A stretch of 64,000 nucleotides of DNA from Aldehydirespirator sp963667505 (lineage in GTDB: Bacteria > Actinomycetota > Acidimicrobiia > Acidimicrobiales > Aldehydirespiratoraceae). The DNA lies in contig OY763490.2 in the NCBI GenBank assembly GCA_963667505.2, forward strand, positions 3,658,001 to 3,722,000, in the 5' to 3' direction. Made by a program: the position numbers and the translations under genes. The notes under the pieces were generated by a model that had not been told where the DNA came from, did not search any database, and was given only the letters and a program-made list of their open reading frames with translations. This document shows, piece by piece, positions 44,838 to 52,324 of this stretch. Positions within the stretch are counted from its first letter, which is position 1; the number at the start of each line of letters is the position of its first letter.

Positions 44838-45158
44838 TTAGTCGTCTATTTGTGAGAAATTGGTGATGGCGATCTCGCCTTCGGGGAACTCGGCGACGAT
44901 CTTCAACTGTCCGCCGACGGCCTCAACGTAGGAGCGAAGACTCGAGACGTACACGTCGGCGCGCTGTTCCATCTTGGCGACCGCGGGCTGGCTCACTTTC
45001 AGCCTCTCCGCGAGCTCCTGCTGCGTCAGCGCGCGGGCGCGTCGAAGCTCGTGCAGGGGCATCTGCGCGAGGAGATCGCGCTTGATGGCGTCGATGCGGC
45101 GTCGGCGGTCCGGCGCGAAGTCATTGGTCAGTTCCTGGAACGGGTGCCGTCCGCTCAT
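44838..45158 (-). CDS. HigA-like antitoxin (XRE helix-turn-helix)
   Basis: A 106-residue protein from ATG 45158. Residues about 38-62 form an XRE helix-turn-helix: RARALTQQELAERLKVSQPA followed by VAKMEQR. The C-terminal part (SYVEAVGGQLKIVAEFPEGE) is typical of antitoxins that follow a HigB/Gp49-like toxin. It overlaps the toxin gene by 4 bases; toxin first is the usual HigBA order. It should neutralise the toxin and repress the promoter upstream of 45529. Confidence 0.87.
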   Translation of the reverse strand: MSGRHPFQELTNDFAPDRRRRIDAIKRDLLAQMPLHELRRARALTQQELAERLKVSQPAVAKMEQRADVYVSSLRSYVEAVGGQLKIVAEFPEGEIAITNFSQIDD

Positions 45159-45529
45159 TCGATCAGTCCTTCCTGTTGTAGTTCGTGGAGATGCTCGTAG
45201 TAGAGCTCGTCGGCCATCGGGACGTACTCTTCGTAGAAGCGGTCGTTGCCAGTCTTGTCGCCGCCGATGAGCAGGATCGAGGTACGTCTCGGGTCGAACG
45301 CGTAGAAGACGCGGATGGGTCTGCCTGCGCTCTGCACTCGGAGTTCGCGCATGACGCCATGGCGTGAACTCCTGATGCTCGACGAATACGGGTGCGGCAG
45401 GTTGGGGCCGAGGTCCGCGAGCAACCCCACCCTGGCGGCCACATCGTCTTGCTGGCCCTCTGCGAGTGCCTGCCACCACTTCTTGAACTCATCGGTGTAC
45501 TCGACCTCCCAGGGCATGATCGGCAGCAT
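45155..45529 (-). CDS. HigB/RelE-like (Gp49 family) toxin
   Basis: A 124-residue protein from ATG 45529, which has an AGAGG ribosome site; ATG 45517 is an alternative. Pattern of phage-derived Gp49-like RelE toxins: EYTDEFKKWWQALAEGQQDD, an SSRHGVMRELRVQSAGRPIR block, YAFDPRRTSILLIGGDKTGN and YYEHLHELQQEGLIE. Members cut mRNA on the ribosome. Forms a type II toxin-antitoxin pair with the downstream HTH gene. The 271-base gap to the next gene (45530-45800) shows no further ORF that I trust. Confidence 0.85.
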   Translation of the reverse strand: MLPIMPWEVEYTDEFKKWWQALAEGQQDDVAARVGLLADLGPNLPHPYSSSIRSSRHGVMRELRVQSAGRPIRVFYAFDPRRTSILLIGGDKTGNDRFYEEYVPMADELYYEHLHELQQEGLIE

Positions 45530-45800
45530 ATGACCTCTAGGGAATATCAGCGTAGCGCTGGGCGGGTTCTTCCAGCAAGGCTCCTCGGGCGACGCCGTCG
45601 CCGCATCCTCGACCGCCTGCGGCATTCGTGACCTTGAAGACGCCCTCACCGTGGGGTGGAGGGCCGTCCGCTGCGCTGCTGGGGCGGCCCACTCCGTTGT
45701 CAACATCTATTGACGGCGGCTAGGGCCGCGAGCCGGAGGCCTAGGGACGGGGTGCCAGCCGTTGCGATGGCAGTTCTTGCCAAGAGGGTAGGCTTGGGCC

Positions 45801-46034
45801 ATGACCACTATGAACGTGTCACTCCCCGCAAAGCTCAAGGAGTTCGTCGATACGCAGGTGGACCAAGGCGGCTACGGATCGACCAGCGAATACGTGCGCG
45901 ACCTCATCCGGCGCGACCAGGATCGGCGCCGGCTGCGGGCCGCTCTGCTCGAAGGCGCCGACGCCCCCGTCGACGCGGTCGCCGATGCCGCCTACTTCGT
46001 CAGCCTCCGAGAGCGGGCACGGGGCGACGACTGA
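45801..46034 (+). CDS. ParD-like antitoxin (ribbon-helix-helix)
   Basis: A 77-residue protein. The N terminus MTTMNVSLPAKLKEFVDTQV and GGYGSTSEYVRDLIRRDQDR are the ribbon-helix-helix pattern of ParD antitoxins, which bind DNA as dimers and wrap ParE with an acidic, disordered C terminus (here ending RERARGDD). It is followed, 10 bases after its stop, by the ParE-like gene. Confidence 0.9.
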   Translation: MTTMNVSLPAKLKEFVDTQVDQGGYGSTSEYVRDLIRRDQDRRRLRAALLEGADAPVDAVADAAYFVSLRERARGDD

Positions 46035-46044
46035 GCCGGGAATC

Positions 46045-46374
46045 GTGCCTGCTGAGGTCGCGCTACGGGCCCTCGCGGCGGCCGACATCGACTCGGCGGT
46101 GGTCTACTACCGCACCGAGGCCTGTCCTGCGGTCGCGCTCGACTTCGTCGAAGCGCTCGAAGCCGCGATTGGTCACCTCAGCCAACATCCGCTGGCCGGG
46201 TCGCTGCGGTTCGCCTACGAACTCGGCATCCCTGGCTTGCGCTGCTGGTCGCTGCGGCGGTTTCCCTATCTGGTCTTCTACCTCACCGCCCACGACGACA
46301 GAGTCGACGTCTGGCGTGTTCTGCACGCCCGACGCGACATTCCGGCCTCACTCGCAACCGATCCACGGCCGTGA
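46045..46374 (+). CDS. ParE-like toxin
   Basis: A 109-residue RelE/ParE-superfamily protein from GTG 46045 (the frame is open a little further upstream). Features: LAAADIDSAVVYYRTEACPA, FVEALEAAIGHLSQHPLAGS, LRCWSLRRFPYLVFYLTAHD and VWRVLHARRDIPASL; the RVLHxRRD end is diagnostic of ParE. ParE toxins inhibit gyrase. Paired with the ParD-like gene just upstream. Confidence 0.88.
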   Translation: MPAEVALRALAAADIDSAVVYYRTEACPAVALDFVEALEAAIGHLSQHPLAGSLRFAYELGIPGLRCWSLRRFPYLVFYLTAHDDRVDVWRVLHARRDIPASLATDPRP

Positions 46375-46406
46375 CCTCTGAGGCGTCGCTTTCTGACCGT
46401 GTAACG

Positions 46407-47177
46407 ATGGCGACGTTCGTCGGGCTCGATCTTGCGTGGGCCGCGACGAACGAGTCTGGCATCTGCTGGCTTGAGGCCGAGGCTGGGACGAGTCCGACGT
46501 GCAGGCGCCTCGAAGCAGCAGTGCGAGACGGAGAGGAACTCGCTGACGAGATCGCGGCAGTCGAAGGGGCCGTCGTCGTCGCCGTCGATGCTCCGCTGCT
46601 CTACACGCCGACGCGCTGGGCCGAGCGTGAGATCGGACGCCGCTTCGGTCGCTACAAGGCGTCCGCCCACTCCGCGCACGCCGCCGTGAAGCAAGGACGC
46701 ACAGCCGGGATCGACCTCGGCAAGGCTCTTGAGCGCCGAGGCTTCAGACTCGACCCGGACGGCTTGCGCGAGGCCGACGGCGAACGCCGCGTTGCGGTGG
46801 AGGTCTATCCGCACACCATTCACGTCCGGCTGTTCGGGCTGGACGAGCGCATTCCCTACAAGCTCAAGAAGGGCCGCAACGTCGAGTTTCGCAGGAGGAC
46901 CATGCGGGACTACCAGCGGCACCTCGAAGCTCTGGTCGCACATGAGGCTCCGGGTTGTCTCGACAACCCGGACGTGCAAGACGTTCTGGCCCCTCGCACG
47001 GCCGAGACAGCGAGAGGCAAAGCACTAAAGCGCTTGGAGGACAAGCTCGACGGGCTGACCTGCGCGATGGCAGCATGGCTCGCATGGCGGGATCCCGACG
47101 GGTGGGAGCCGATAGGCGACCTCAACGGCTACATCCTCGTGCCACGGACGCCGCGCGAATCGTTCTCGCTCTGCTAG
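46407..47177 (+). CDS. DUF429 family protein
   Basis: A 256-residue protein if started at ATG 46407 (GTG 46371 would add 12 residues and abut parE). Family pattern: VGLDLAWAATNESGICWLEA at the start, VVVAVDAPLLYTPT with an Asp as in RNase H-like folds, AVEVYPHTIHVRLFGL and DGLTCAMAAWLAWRDPDGWE near the end. A nuclease role has been suggested for the fold but not shown. It follows the ParDE pair in an accessory region. Confidence 0.82.
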   Translation: MATFVGLDLAWAATNESGICWLEAEAGTSPTCRRLEAAVRDGEELADEIAAVEGAVVVAVDAPLLYTPTRWAEREIGRRFGRYKASAHSAHAAVKQGRTAGIDLGKALERRGFRLDPDGLREADGERRVAVEVYPHTIHVRLFGLDERIPYKLKKGRNVEFRRRTMRDYQRHLEALVAHEAPGCLDNPDVQDVLAPRTAETARGKALKRLEDKLDGLTCAMAAWLAWRDPDGWEPIGDLNGYILVPRTPRESFSLC

Positions 47178-47258
47178 CCGGGCTCCTTGGTGAAGGGATC
47201 GTCGCCGCCGCTTCTCAGCCAGGTGGCGCAGGCCACTTCTTGGCGCACAACTCCATGA

Positions 47259-47684
47259 CTACCGCTCGGGCGCGGTGCGGGCGGCCAAGCGAGCGGCGGA
47301 CTCGACCAGCACCGGGTCCTCGGGCTGCCGACGGTAGGCGTCGGCGACGCTTCGTGCAGCGGTGCCTCCGTGAGCATTGTCGGACAGGTCGCCGTCAAGC
47401 AGTGGGGCGAATCTCTGCTGCGCAGCCTGCTTGGTGACGCCGAGCATGGCACCGACCTCGGCCCAGGTGCTGCGCTGTCGGCGCGCCTCCCGGACGGCCT
47501 CAACGATGGCTTCGTCGACGTCTTCGCGCATGTCTGCAAGCTTCGAGAGCCGCTGCAGAGCCCGGGTGTCAAGAGGCGTCAGGTCGGCAGGTTCGACGTT
47601 CTGCGCCCATGCGGCGAAGGCCTCGGCGCGCTGCTCCCACCAGGTTTCGTGCAGGTCGCCGTCCGCGACTCGAGGGTCGCTCAT
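47259..47684 (-). CDS. Small helix-turn-helix DNA-binding protein
   Basis: A 141-residue protein. Residues about 60-95 hold a helix-turn-helix (RRQRSTWAEVGAMLGVTKQA then AQQRF), a pattern common in actinobacterial antitoxin-like or regulatory proteins. The N-terminal part is acidic with Trp residues (HETWWEQRAEAFAAWAQNV); the end is Ala/Arg-rich. No cognate toxin gene is intact nearby, but a short PIN-like fragment is seen just upstream at 47.73-47.9 kb. Confidence 0.7.
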   Translation of the reverse strand: MSDPRVADGDLHETWWEQRAEAFAAWAQNVEPADLTPLDTRALQRLSKLADMREDVDEAIVEAVREARRQRSTWAEVGAMLGVTKQAAQQRFAPLLDGDLSDNAHGGTAARSVADAYRRQPEDPVLVESAARLAARTAPER

Positions 47685-47961
47685 CTCGCTAGCCTCCTGG
47701 GCAGGAACGCAGCCCGGGCGGACATCGCATGGACGATGCGGGCGTCGTCACCGCGAGTCACGACGCCAACTTCGAGCAACTCGCCTGTGATCGAGGGGCC
47801 GACGTACATCTTGAAGCCACCCTCCCTCGTCCTCGGTGTACGCGTGCTGATGATGCTTCAGAGCATGTCGCATGTCTTCATCTGATACTTTGTGCTTGCG
47901 GGCGCTCTCCGTAATCTCCACTCATCGGAGTCTGCCTCTCGGACCGGGTTTCGTCAACGTG

Positions 47962-47979
47962 CCTTGACAAGGCTAGCCT
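47962..47979 (+). promoter_or_regulatory. Two overlapping palindromes with a TTGACA box
   Basis: CCTTGACAAGG (47962-47972) overlaps AGGCTAGCCT (47970-47979); both are perfect inverted repeats, and the first contains TTGACA. They could be an operator over a -35 region, but no convincing -10 box lies at the right distance. Confidence 0.3.
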
Positions 47980-48084
47980 AGAGTCTCCGGTCCACGCCAG
48001 GAGAGTCGGCGGCCTAGTGCCGAACGACGGCGTAAACGGACTCGACCGGAGGGCACTCCGCACGGTACGTCAGGTGTGCGGGGC

Positions 48085-48109
48085 AGGCCTTGTGCAATGC
48101 ACAAGGCCT
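48085..48109 (+). promoter_or_regulatory. 25-base perfect palindrome upstream of the CMD/selenoprotein candidate
   Basis: Twelve bases, AGGCCTTGTGCA, are repeated inverted around one central A. It ends 46 bases before the GTG start of the CMD-like gene. The one-base centre and lack of a T-run make an operator more likely than a terminator. No regulator gene is adjacent that I can tie to it. Confidence 0.55.
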
Positions 48110-48155
48110 CTGGCTGGTTCGATCGGGCGGCTGGGTCGTAGGGTTGGCTTGGGAG

Positions 48156-48638
48156 GTGGCGAGGGTTGAGATTCCGGCTGGGGACGGCGATGAGATCTTC
48201 CGGATCTGGGGGGCCAATCCCGAGATGGGGATGGTGGCCGCGGTGTTCAGCGCGAAGGCCTATGAGAAGTCCCGGATCGCGGTGCGCGAGCGGGAACTGG
48301 TGAGGATGCGGGTGGCGCAGCTCAACGACTGTCCCACTTGACTGCACACGCGGGCTGCGCAGTTGGCGGAGCACGGACTCAGCGAACAGGACTACGCGGC
48401 GGTGGCTGACTGGCGAGCCACGGACCGGTTCAGCGACCGCGAGAAGGCAGCCATCGAATACGCCGAGCTGTTCGTGTCCGACCACCTGTCGATGGACGAT
48501 GGCTTCTGGGGCCGGTTCCGCCGACACTGGTCGGACTCGGAGATCATCGACTTGACAGTGCTCGTGGGCAGCTTCCTCGCCAACGGCCGGGCCCTGAGAG
48601 TGTTGGAGCCCGAGCACACCTGCGATCTCAGGATCTGA
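48156..48638 (+). CDS. CMD/AhpD-like protein with in-frame UGA at the redox motif (selenoprotein candidate)
   Basis: From GTG 48156 the frame runs 160 codons to 48638 with a single internal TGA at 48339-48341 (codon 62). Both sides belong to one carboxymuconolactone-decarboxylase/AhpD-like protein: RERELVRMRVAQLNDCPT before, and LHTRAAQLAEHGLSEQDYAA, FSDREKAAIEYAELFVSDHL, IIDLTVLVGSFLANGRALRV after. In relatives the motif is CPxC; here it is CPT-UGA, so the UGA replaces the second redox cysteine. A hairpin that fits the bacterial SECIS rules follows. Alternatives are a nonsense mutation (pseudogene) or a sequencing error (TGC or TGT to TGA). Confidence 0.75.
48354..48372 (+). promoter_or_regulatory. 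SECIS-like hairpin after the in-frame UGA
   Basis: Bases GCTGCGC and GCGGAGC pair (three pairs, one G-G mismatch, three pairs) around the loop AGTTG. The loop starts 19 bases after the UGA and has G in its second position followed by U. Bacterial SECIS elements are known to lie about 16-37 bases after UGA with a G in the first two loop bases, so position and loop fit. The stem is short. Confidence 0.45.
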
Positions 48639-48705
48639 GCCACGGGTTGTCGTCAAGCGCGCCTCGCGTAGTGAGAGCGTCTGCCAGGTCTTCAAGGCTG
48701 CGACC

Positions 48706-49866
48706 TCAGGATCTGATCGGTTGCCAGCGGCGGTAGGTCGCCAGCCTCCAGAGCCACTCGGCGGGGCCGTAGCGGAACCGCGACAGCCAGGCCTGCGACC
48801 ACCAGAGCTGGAGGGCCCACACCGCCAGGATGAACACCACGATGCCGCTTCGGCTCAGATCCCCGCGGTCGAACAAGCCTCGCAGCACCACGATCCCGAT
48901 GACCGTCTGCATGAGGTAGTTCGTGAGGGCCATGCGGCCGACGGCGCGCACCCGCCTGCGCAGCGGCGTGTCCCCTGCCGCGTCCCACAACACGACGACG
49001 CCGAGGTAGCCGAGCACCACCGGGATGGTGGCGACGGTGTTGGGCACCGACCCGATGAGGGCCACATCGCTCGAGAAGTCGCTGGCGGCCACCAGCGCCA
49101 GCCCCAGCCCGGCGACCGGCAGCCCGACCGAGAGCCCCGTCACGGTCATGCGCCGGTAGAAGGCGCGGTCGCGGCGGCCGCTCAACACGCCCAGGCGGTA
49201 GAGCGCCACGCCGATCAGCATCATGCCCAGGCCGCGGGCGAAGAAGTCGTAGAGGAACCACAGCCCGGCGGCATCGGACATCGCGCCCTCGTCGAACCAC
49301 AGGCCGTCGCCGAGCTGGCCAGCCGGGTCGTCGATCGTCGACTGCACGGTCGCCGCGACCGCGGCCGCCGACAGCACGATCACCGCGCCGGTCACCAGCA
49401 GCGTCGCGGGCCTGCGGCGGCGCAACAGGATCACCAGCGGCGCGCAGACCGCGTAGAGCACCAGGATGTCGCCGTCCCACAGCGCCATGTGGGCCAGGCC
49501 GATGAGCAGCAGCAGGAAGTTGCGCCAGAGGCTGAACCATCCGGCCCGCCGCCCTTTGGCCTCGGCCCGCTCGGCGAACAGCACGATGCCGGCGCCGAAC
49601 AGCAGCGAGAACAGGCCCATGAACTTCTGGTCGAACAGCACCTCGCCCGCGCCGCCGATCAGCCAGTCGAGCCAGGTGTCGCTGCCGTCGGCTTCCAGAT
49701 TGAAGTAGGCCGCCGGCGACAGGCCGTAGGAGACGGCGTTCATGGTGAGGATGCCCAGCACGGCCACGCCGCGCACCGCGTCGAGCGCGGTGATCCGGTC
49801 GCCGGCCGCCACCGGCGCCGCCGTCGAGCGAGGCCGCTCCCTCCGGCGCCCGTTCCGAGGACTCAT
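48706..49866 (-). CDS. DUF418 family membrane protein (YeiB-like)
   Basis: A 386-residue protein with about ten hydrophobic helices. It begins RITALDAVRGVAVLGILTMN, the start signature of DUF418/YeiB proteins, has FMGLFSLLFGAGIVLFAERA and NFLLLLIGLAHMALWDGDIL, and ends in the DUF418 domain (ALTNYLMQTVIGIVVLRGLF, then GPAEWLWRLATY). Transport or acyl-transfer roles have been suggested for the family, but the function is not settled. Seemingly monocistronic or coupled with the upstream ABM gene (20-base gap). Confidence 0.87.
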   Translation of the reverse strand: MSPRNGRRRERPRSTAAPVAAGDRITALDAVRGVAVLGILTMNAVSYGLSPAAYFNLEADGSDTWLDWLIGGAGEVLFDQKFMGLFSLLFGAGIVLFAERAEAKGRRAGWFSLWRNFLLLLIGLAHMALWDGDILVLYAVCAPLVILLRRRRPATLLVTGAVIVLSAAAVAATVQSTIDDPAGQLGDGLWFDEGAMSDAAGLWFLYDFFARGLGMMLIGVALYRLGVLSGRRDRAFYRRMTVTGLSVGLPVAGLGLALVAASDFSSDVALIGSVPNTVATIPVVLGYLGVVVLWDAAGDTPLRRRVRAVGRMALTNYLMQTVIGIVVLRGLFDRGDLSRSGIVVFILAVWALQLWWSQAWLSRFRYGPAEWLWRLATYRRWQPIRS

Positions 49867-49885
49867 AGGGACCGAGCTCCGCGGC

Positions 49886-50188
49886 TCAGATGTCGAAGCC
49901 GATGGCCGCGACCGGCGTGGCCGGCGACATCTGCGGGGGCGAGTCCATGAGCGGCATGAACTCCTGCATGGCGGCCCGCATGGCGTCGGTCTGGCCGTGA
50001 GCCTGCATCGACTCCTCGTCGGCCATCAGCGCGAAGAACCAGAACGTGTTCCCGGCGCGGTGGTACGAGTAGATCTCGACTCCCGGCTCCTGTTGGGCCG
50101 CTTCGACCATCGCGGTCAAGACGACCTCCATCTCCTCGGCTCTGCCGTCCTTGCATGAGAACGAACCGATCATGGCGACTTTGCTCAT
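49886..50188 (-). CDS. Antibiotic biosynthesis monooxygenase (ABM)-domain protein
   Basis: A 100-residue ferredoxin-like-fold protein from ATG 50188. Typical ABM pattern: MIGSFSCKDGRAEEMEVVLT, AAQQEPGVEIYSYHRAGNTF and WFFALMADEESMQAHGQTDA. Such proteins are small monooxygenases, haem-degrading or structural homologues; the reaction is unknown. It lies on the minus strand, upstream of and probably co-transcribed with the DUF418 gene, and divergent from the MidA-like gene. Confidence 0.83.
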   Translation of the reverse strand: MSKVAMIGSFSCKDGRAEEMEVVLTAMVEAAQQEPGVEIYSYHRAGNTFWFFALMADEESMQAHGQTDAMRAAMQEFMPLMDSPPQMSPATPVAAIGFDI

Positions 50189-50286
50189 CGGGCTGATCTC
50201 CCCCGCGGCCGGGGCCGCTGCGTGTGTCGACCGGCGGCGCTGCTCCCGCATCCCTGCCGGGAGATGCCGCCTCTAGCGTTGGGAGT

Positions 50287-51873
50287 ATGGCCCGCCCGGT
50301 TCCGCAACCCGCAGCCGACCAGGCTCACGAGGCCGGCGGCGGCGGCGATTCTGTGGGTGGTCGGATGGCTCGGCGGATCGCCGAGACGGGGCCGATCCCG
50401 GTCTCCGAGTACGTGCGCGCCTGCCTGTACGACCCCGACGGCGGGTTCTACATGCGCCCGGACGGGGGTCGGGCCGGTGGCCGGTCGGGGCATTTCCTGA
50501 CCGCGCCCGAGGTCGGGCCGCTGTTCGGGGCGGTACTGGCCCGGGCGCTCGACGCCTGGTGGGCCGAACTCGGCGAGCCCGAGCCGTTCACCGTGATCGA
50601 CTGGGGCGCGGGCCCGGGGACGCTGGCCCGGGCGGTGCTGGCCGCGGAGCCCCGCTGCATGGCGGCGGGCGCCCTGAGGCTCGTGCTATTGGAGGTGTCG
50701 CCGACTCAGCGGGCGCAGCATCCGGCCCATCCGCTGGTCACGAGCGCGGCGTCGGTGGAGGACGCCCTGCCGAATGGCGCGGCAGCAGGCGTGGTGGTGG
50801 CCAACGAGCTGTTGGACAATCTGCCGTTCGACATCGTCCGCCGCACCGTGGACGGCTGGCAGGAACTGCTCGTCGGTCTGGACAGTCGGTCCTCCAAGGC
50901 TCAAGTTGAACCGCAAGGTGCCGTGCTGGGGGGCGCCGCGCCGCAAGGTGCCGTGCTGGGGGGCGCCGCGCCGCAAGGTGCGGTGCTGGGAGGTGCCGGT
51001 CGGCGTGCGGGTACCGAGACGAAGGGTGCCAGTCAGCGTGCGGGTGCGGTGCTGGAGGGCACAGGGTGGCAGGGTGCCGAGCCGAACGCCCCCGACCCGG
51101 GCGACGGTTTCTCGCTTACGGCCAGACCCGCGGCCGGCGAGTTGGTGGAGGGCCTGCCCCATGTGCCGGTCGGCGTGCGGGTGTCGGTCCAGCATGCGGC
51201 TCGTCGCTGGGTGGCCGAGGCCCACGGGGTGCTGCGGGAGGGCTGGATCGTGGCCTTCGACTACGGCGCCGACACAGCCGAACTGGCCTCTCGCTCCGCC
51301 CCGGCAGGCGATCGCCGACCGGCGGTTGGCTGGCTGGCCAACAGCCGGTCATCAGACGGTGTCTCGGCGGGGCGCCCGTCGGCTGCTGGCGGGTCGATTG
51401 AAGGGGAGCCGGCTGAAGGTCTCGCGGCTGCTGGCGGGTCGGTTGATGGTGTCGCGGCTGCTGGCGGGTCGGTTGATGGTGTCGCGGCTGCTGGCGGGTC
51501 GGTTGATGGCCGGGCGGCGGATACAACGCAGCTAGACGACCTGGCGTCGGGGCTGGGTTGGCTGCGCACCCACCGGCATCACGACCGTGGAGCCTCGTGG
51601 ATTCGGAATCCGGGCAGCTGCGATGTCACGGCGGATGTCGCCACAGATCAGGTGCAGGCCGACCACCGTGCTGAGGTCTGCACCCAGGCTGAGTTCCTCC
51701 TTGCCCACGGCATCGACGAGTTGGTATCGGAGGGCCGGGAGGTCTGGGCCGAGCGCGCCGACGTCGGAGACCTGAAGGCGCTGGCAGCCCGAAGCCGGAC
51801 AAGGGAGGCCGAGGCCCTGCTCGACCTCGACGGCATGGGCGGCTACAAGACGCTCCTGTGGCGGGTCGGCTGA
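50287..51873 (+). CDS. MidA/NDUFAF7-family SAM methyltransferase with in-frame repeat inserts
   Basis: A 528-residue protein from ATG 50287; family length is about 350-400. Conserved: GPIPVSEYVRACLYDPDGGF, GHFLTAPEVGPLFGAVLARA, IDWGAGPGTLARAVL (SAM loop), ANELLDNLPFDI and the end LLDLDGMGGYKTLLWRVG. Mitochondrial NDUFAF7 methylates an Arg of the NuoD homologue during complex I assembly; the same role is inferred here given two nuo operons. Extra length comes from repeats: QGAVLGGAAP x3 (residues 209-238) and AAAGGSVDG-type units (about 365-408). Confidence 0.88.
   Translation: MARPVPQPAADQAHEAGGGGDSVGGRMARRIAETGPIPVSEYVRACLYDPDGGFYMRPDGGRAGGRSGHFLTAPEVGPLFGAVLARALDAWWAELGEPEPFTVIDWGAGPGTLARAVLAAEPRCMAAGALRLVLLEVSPTQRAQHPAHPLVTSAASVEDALPNGAAAGVVVANELLDNLPFDIVRRTVDGWQELLVGLDSRSSKAQVEPQGAVLGGAAPQGAVLGGAAPQGAVLGGAGRRAGTETKGASQRAGAVLEGTGWQGAEPNAPDPGDGFSLTARPAAGELVEGLPHVPVGVRVSVQHAARRWVAEAHGVLREGWIVAFDYGADTAELASRSAPAGDRRPAVGWLANSRSSDGVSAGRPSAAGGSIEGEPAEGLAAAGGSVDGVAAAGGSVDGVAAAGGSVDGRAADTTQLDDLASGLGWLRTHRHHDRGASWIRNPGSCDVTADVATDQVQADHRAEVCTQAEFLLAHGIDELVSEGREVWAERADVGDLKALAARSRTREAEALLDLDGMGGYKTLLWRVG
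50911..51000 (+). repeat. 30-bp in-frame repeat x3 inside the MidA-like gene
   Basis: Three 30-base units (50911-50940, 50941-50970, 50971-51000), the first two identical, each encoding PQGAVLGGAA or close. A looser continuation is visible to about 51075 (GAVLEGTGWQGAEP). The array lies between the SAM-binding half and the C-terminal half. Confidence 0.93.
51379..51510 (+). repeat. Second 30-bp in-frame repeat inside the MidA-like gene
   Basis: Three units at 51421-51450, 51451-51480 and 51481-51510 encode AAAGGSVDG repeats; a diverged earlier unit is at 51379-51408 (AAGGSIEGEP). The unit is unrelated to the first array, but has the same 30-base length. Confidence 0.9.
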
Positions 51874-52005
51874 AGGCGACGAGACCCTGAGCGCCCTACA
51901 GCACATCGTGGCTCGCGCGCTCACTTGTCGCATCGCTGTGCGATAGTTGGCGTTCGCTCGCAGCCGGCGGCCGGCCGGACCACCCACCCTGACGGAGACG
52001 TGCCG

Positions 52006-52207
52006 ATGGATGTGTTCGCGCTCAGAGACCAGGTGATCTCGGAGTACCGCAGCTATTCCGAGGGCTTCGTCGAGATCGCCGACGAGCGCATCCGCGAAGC
52101 GGTGGACGACGCCTTCGACAAAGGGCTGCTGTGGCCCAGCTCCCGGATCGGGTTGAACCCCTCCTTCGAGGTGGGCGCCACCGTCGGTGAACTAGTCGCC
52201 AGCGGTC
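52006..52207 (+). pseudogene. N-terminal fragment of a DEAD/DEAH-box helicase (DUF1998/DrmA type)
   Basis: From ATG 52006 the protein MDVFALRDQVISEYRSYSEG, FVEIADERIREAVDD, then LLWPSSRIGLNPSFEVGATV and GELVASGRL matches the start of large helicases with a DUF1998 domain, such as those in DISARM-type defence loci. After about codon 67 the sequence turns into Arg/Pro-rich, non-homologous translation and the frame soon ends; the helicase motifs are absent. It is a truncated remnant. The 132 bases before it and about 117 after it show no other gene. Confidence 0.6.
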
Positions 52208-52324
52208 GCCTCCCGGCCGCGCGGCGCCGCGTCAGCCTCGCCCCACCTAGCGTTCGAGCGGCGCCGCCGGGGTCGAGGTTGCTGGCGACGCCGAAGGATG
52301 GCCGCGGACCGGGGCGGCGAGCGG

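Larger units (their letters stand above)
47685..48155 (+). other. Gene-poor stretch with a possible toxin remnant and palindromes
   Basis: A 471-base gap. At 47729-47830 the plus strand encodes DDAGVVTASHDANFEQLACD, which resembles the C-terminal VxTxDxDF...L part of PIN/DUF5615-type toxins, without the rest of the domain; if real, this is a decayed partner of the HTH gene. Further on are two adjoining palindromes (47962-47979) and a 25-base perfect palindrome (48085-48109). No intact gene seen. Confidence 0.35.

Noticed and set aside
47729..47914. Intact PIN-domain toxin gene
   Set aside because: Only about 20 residues resemble the C-terminal motif; the rest of the domain and its catalytic acids are missing, so it is noted only as a possible remnant.
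48342..48362. A hairpin immediately after the UGA (CTGC / GCAG arms) as the SECIS element
   Set aside because: Its loop starts about 8 bases after UGA, too close for a bacterial SECIS; the hairpin at 48354-48372 fits the distance rule better.
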